Part shown: piece by piece, positions 6,389 through 6,746 of the stretch
How positions within the stretch are numbered: the first letter of the stretch is position 1
Layout of the letters: each line of letters starts with the position of its first letter
NCBI GenBank assembly: GCA_965363725.1
Contig: CBDTUS010000197.1
Span: 1-6,746 of the forward strand
DNA from: JAGLCY01 sp965363725
GTDB lineage: Bacteria > Krumholzibacteriota > Krumholzibacteriia > LZORAL124-64-63
Direction: 5' to 3'
DNA: 6,746 bases
Notes under the pieces: model-generated
Told to the model about the DNA's origin: nothing
The model's database searches: none
What the model saw: only the letters and a program-made list of their open reading frames with translations
Program-made: the position numbers and the translations under genes

Positions 6389-6746
6389 ATGTCGCGACGC
6401 AGGTCCCCCGAAAAGCGAGTTTCGCCCGCCGACCCCCGGTTCGGCGACATGATGGTGACCAAGTTCATCAACTACTGCATGAGGGATGGCAAGCGTAGCG
6501 TCTCCGAGAAGTCTTTCTACAGCGCACTGGAAATGATCAAGGACAGGAGCGGCCAGGATGGCATCGACGTCTTCCGCACCGCCCTGAACAACGTCAAACC
6601 CAGTGTCGAAGTGAAATCCCGGCGCATCGGCGGAGCCACCTACCAGGTGCCTGTCGAGGTCCGGAATGAACGGCGGACCCAGCTGGCCATGCGCTGGCTG
6701 ATCGGTTTCGCCCGCAGTCGCCCCGAAAACACCTTTGCTGAAAGGT
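6389..6746 (+). CDS. rpsG: 30S ribosomal protein S7 (3' truncated by window)
   Basis: The first 119 residues of S7 are present, out of a usual 155 or so. S7 is a primary 16S rRNA-binding protein that nucleates assembly of the 30S head and contacts the E-site tRNA. The start at ATG 6389 is supported by AGGAG (6377-6381) 7 nt upstream and by the standard MSRRRSPEKR N-terminus. Hallmarks are DPRFGDMMVTKFIN (15-28), MRDGKRSVSE (31-40), the conserved core PSVEVKSRRIGGATYQVPVE (71-90) and RRTQLAMRWLI (95-105). The reading frame is intact to the window edge. It is co-transcribed with rpsL; fusA or tuf would be expected next, outside the window. Confidence 0.98.
   Translation, partial: MSRRRSPEKRVSPADPRFGDMMVTKFINYCMRDGKRSVSEKSFYSALEMIKDRSGQDGIDVFRTALNNVKPSVEVKSRRIGGATYQVPVEVRNERRTQLAMRWLIGFARSRPENTFAER

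Overview
The window is a stretch of a GC-rich bacterial chromosome, all on the + strand. It is framed by the familiar rpoC - rpsL - rpsG (str) neighbourhood, and about 4.6 kb of unrelated genes lie between rpoC and rpsL. The 5' edge cuts into rpoC (RNA polymerase beta' subunit) and the 3' edge cuts into rpsG (ribosomal protein S7). The two large central proteins each have a signal peptide, LVIVD-like beta-propeller repeats, and a C-terminal PNPFNP...SGVYLAR module (FlgD-like Ig / type IX-like sorting domain). That combination is typical of secreted proteins in the FCB superphylum and related candidate phyla such as Krumholzibacteriota, Eisenbacteria and Latescibacteria. This placement is inferred from protein style, and no phylogeny was run.

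Layout: (1) 1-894, the C-terminal fifth of RpoC with an acidic tail. (2) 895-1122, an intergenic region holding a near-perfect 39-bp inverted repeat right after the rpoC stop, then a plausible sigma70-type promoter and a strong Shine-Dalgarno sequence. (3) 1123-3378 and 3421-5700, two tandem paralogous genes 42 bp apart, probably co-transcribed. Each encodes an exported protein of about 750 residues that reads as 14 propeller-blade repeats (probably two seven-bladed propellers) plus an 85-residue C-terminal sorting/attachment domain. (4) 5701-5924, a TTGACA promoter followed by a leader with a strong hairpin close to the predicted transcript 5' end. (5) 5925-6299, rpsL with a TTG start. (6) 6300-6388, a structured intercistronic spacer. 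(7) 6389 to the end, partial rpsG.

The flanking genes are housekeeping transcription and translation machinery. The central pair has no obvious functional link to them: it has its own promoter and RBS and encodes envelope or extracellular proteins of unknown ligand. The most interesting points are the tandem double-propeller pair placed inside a normally tight rpoBC-str cluster, the long foldback element after rpoC, and the RNA structures around rpsL. I see no CRISPR array, tRNA, rRNA, transposase or obvious defence system.
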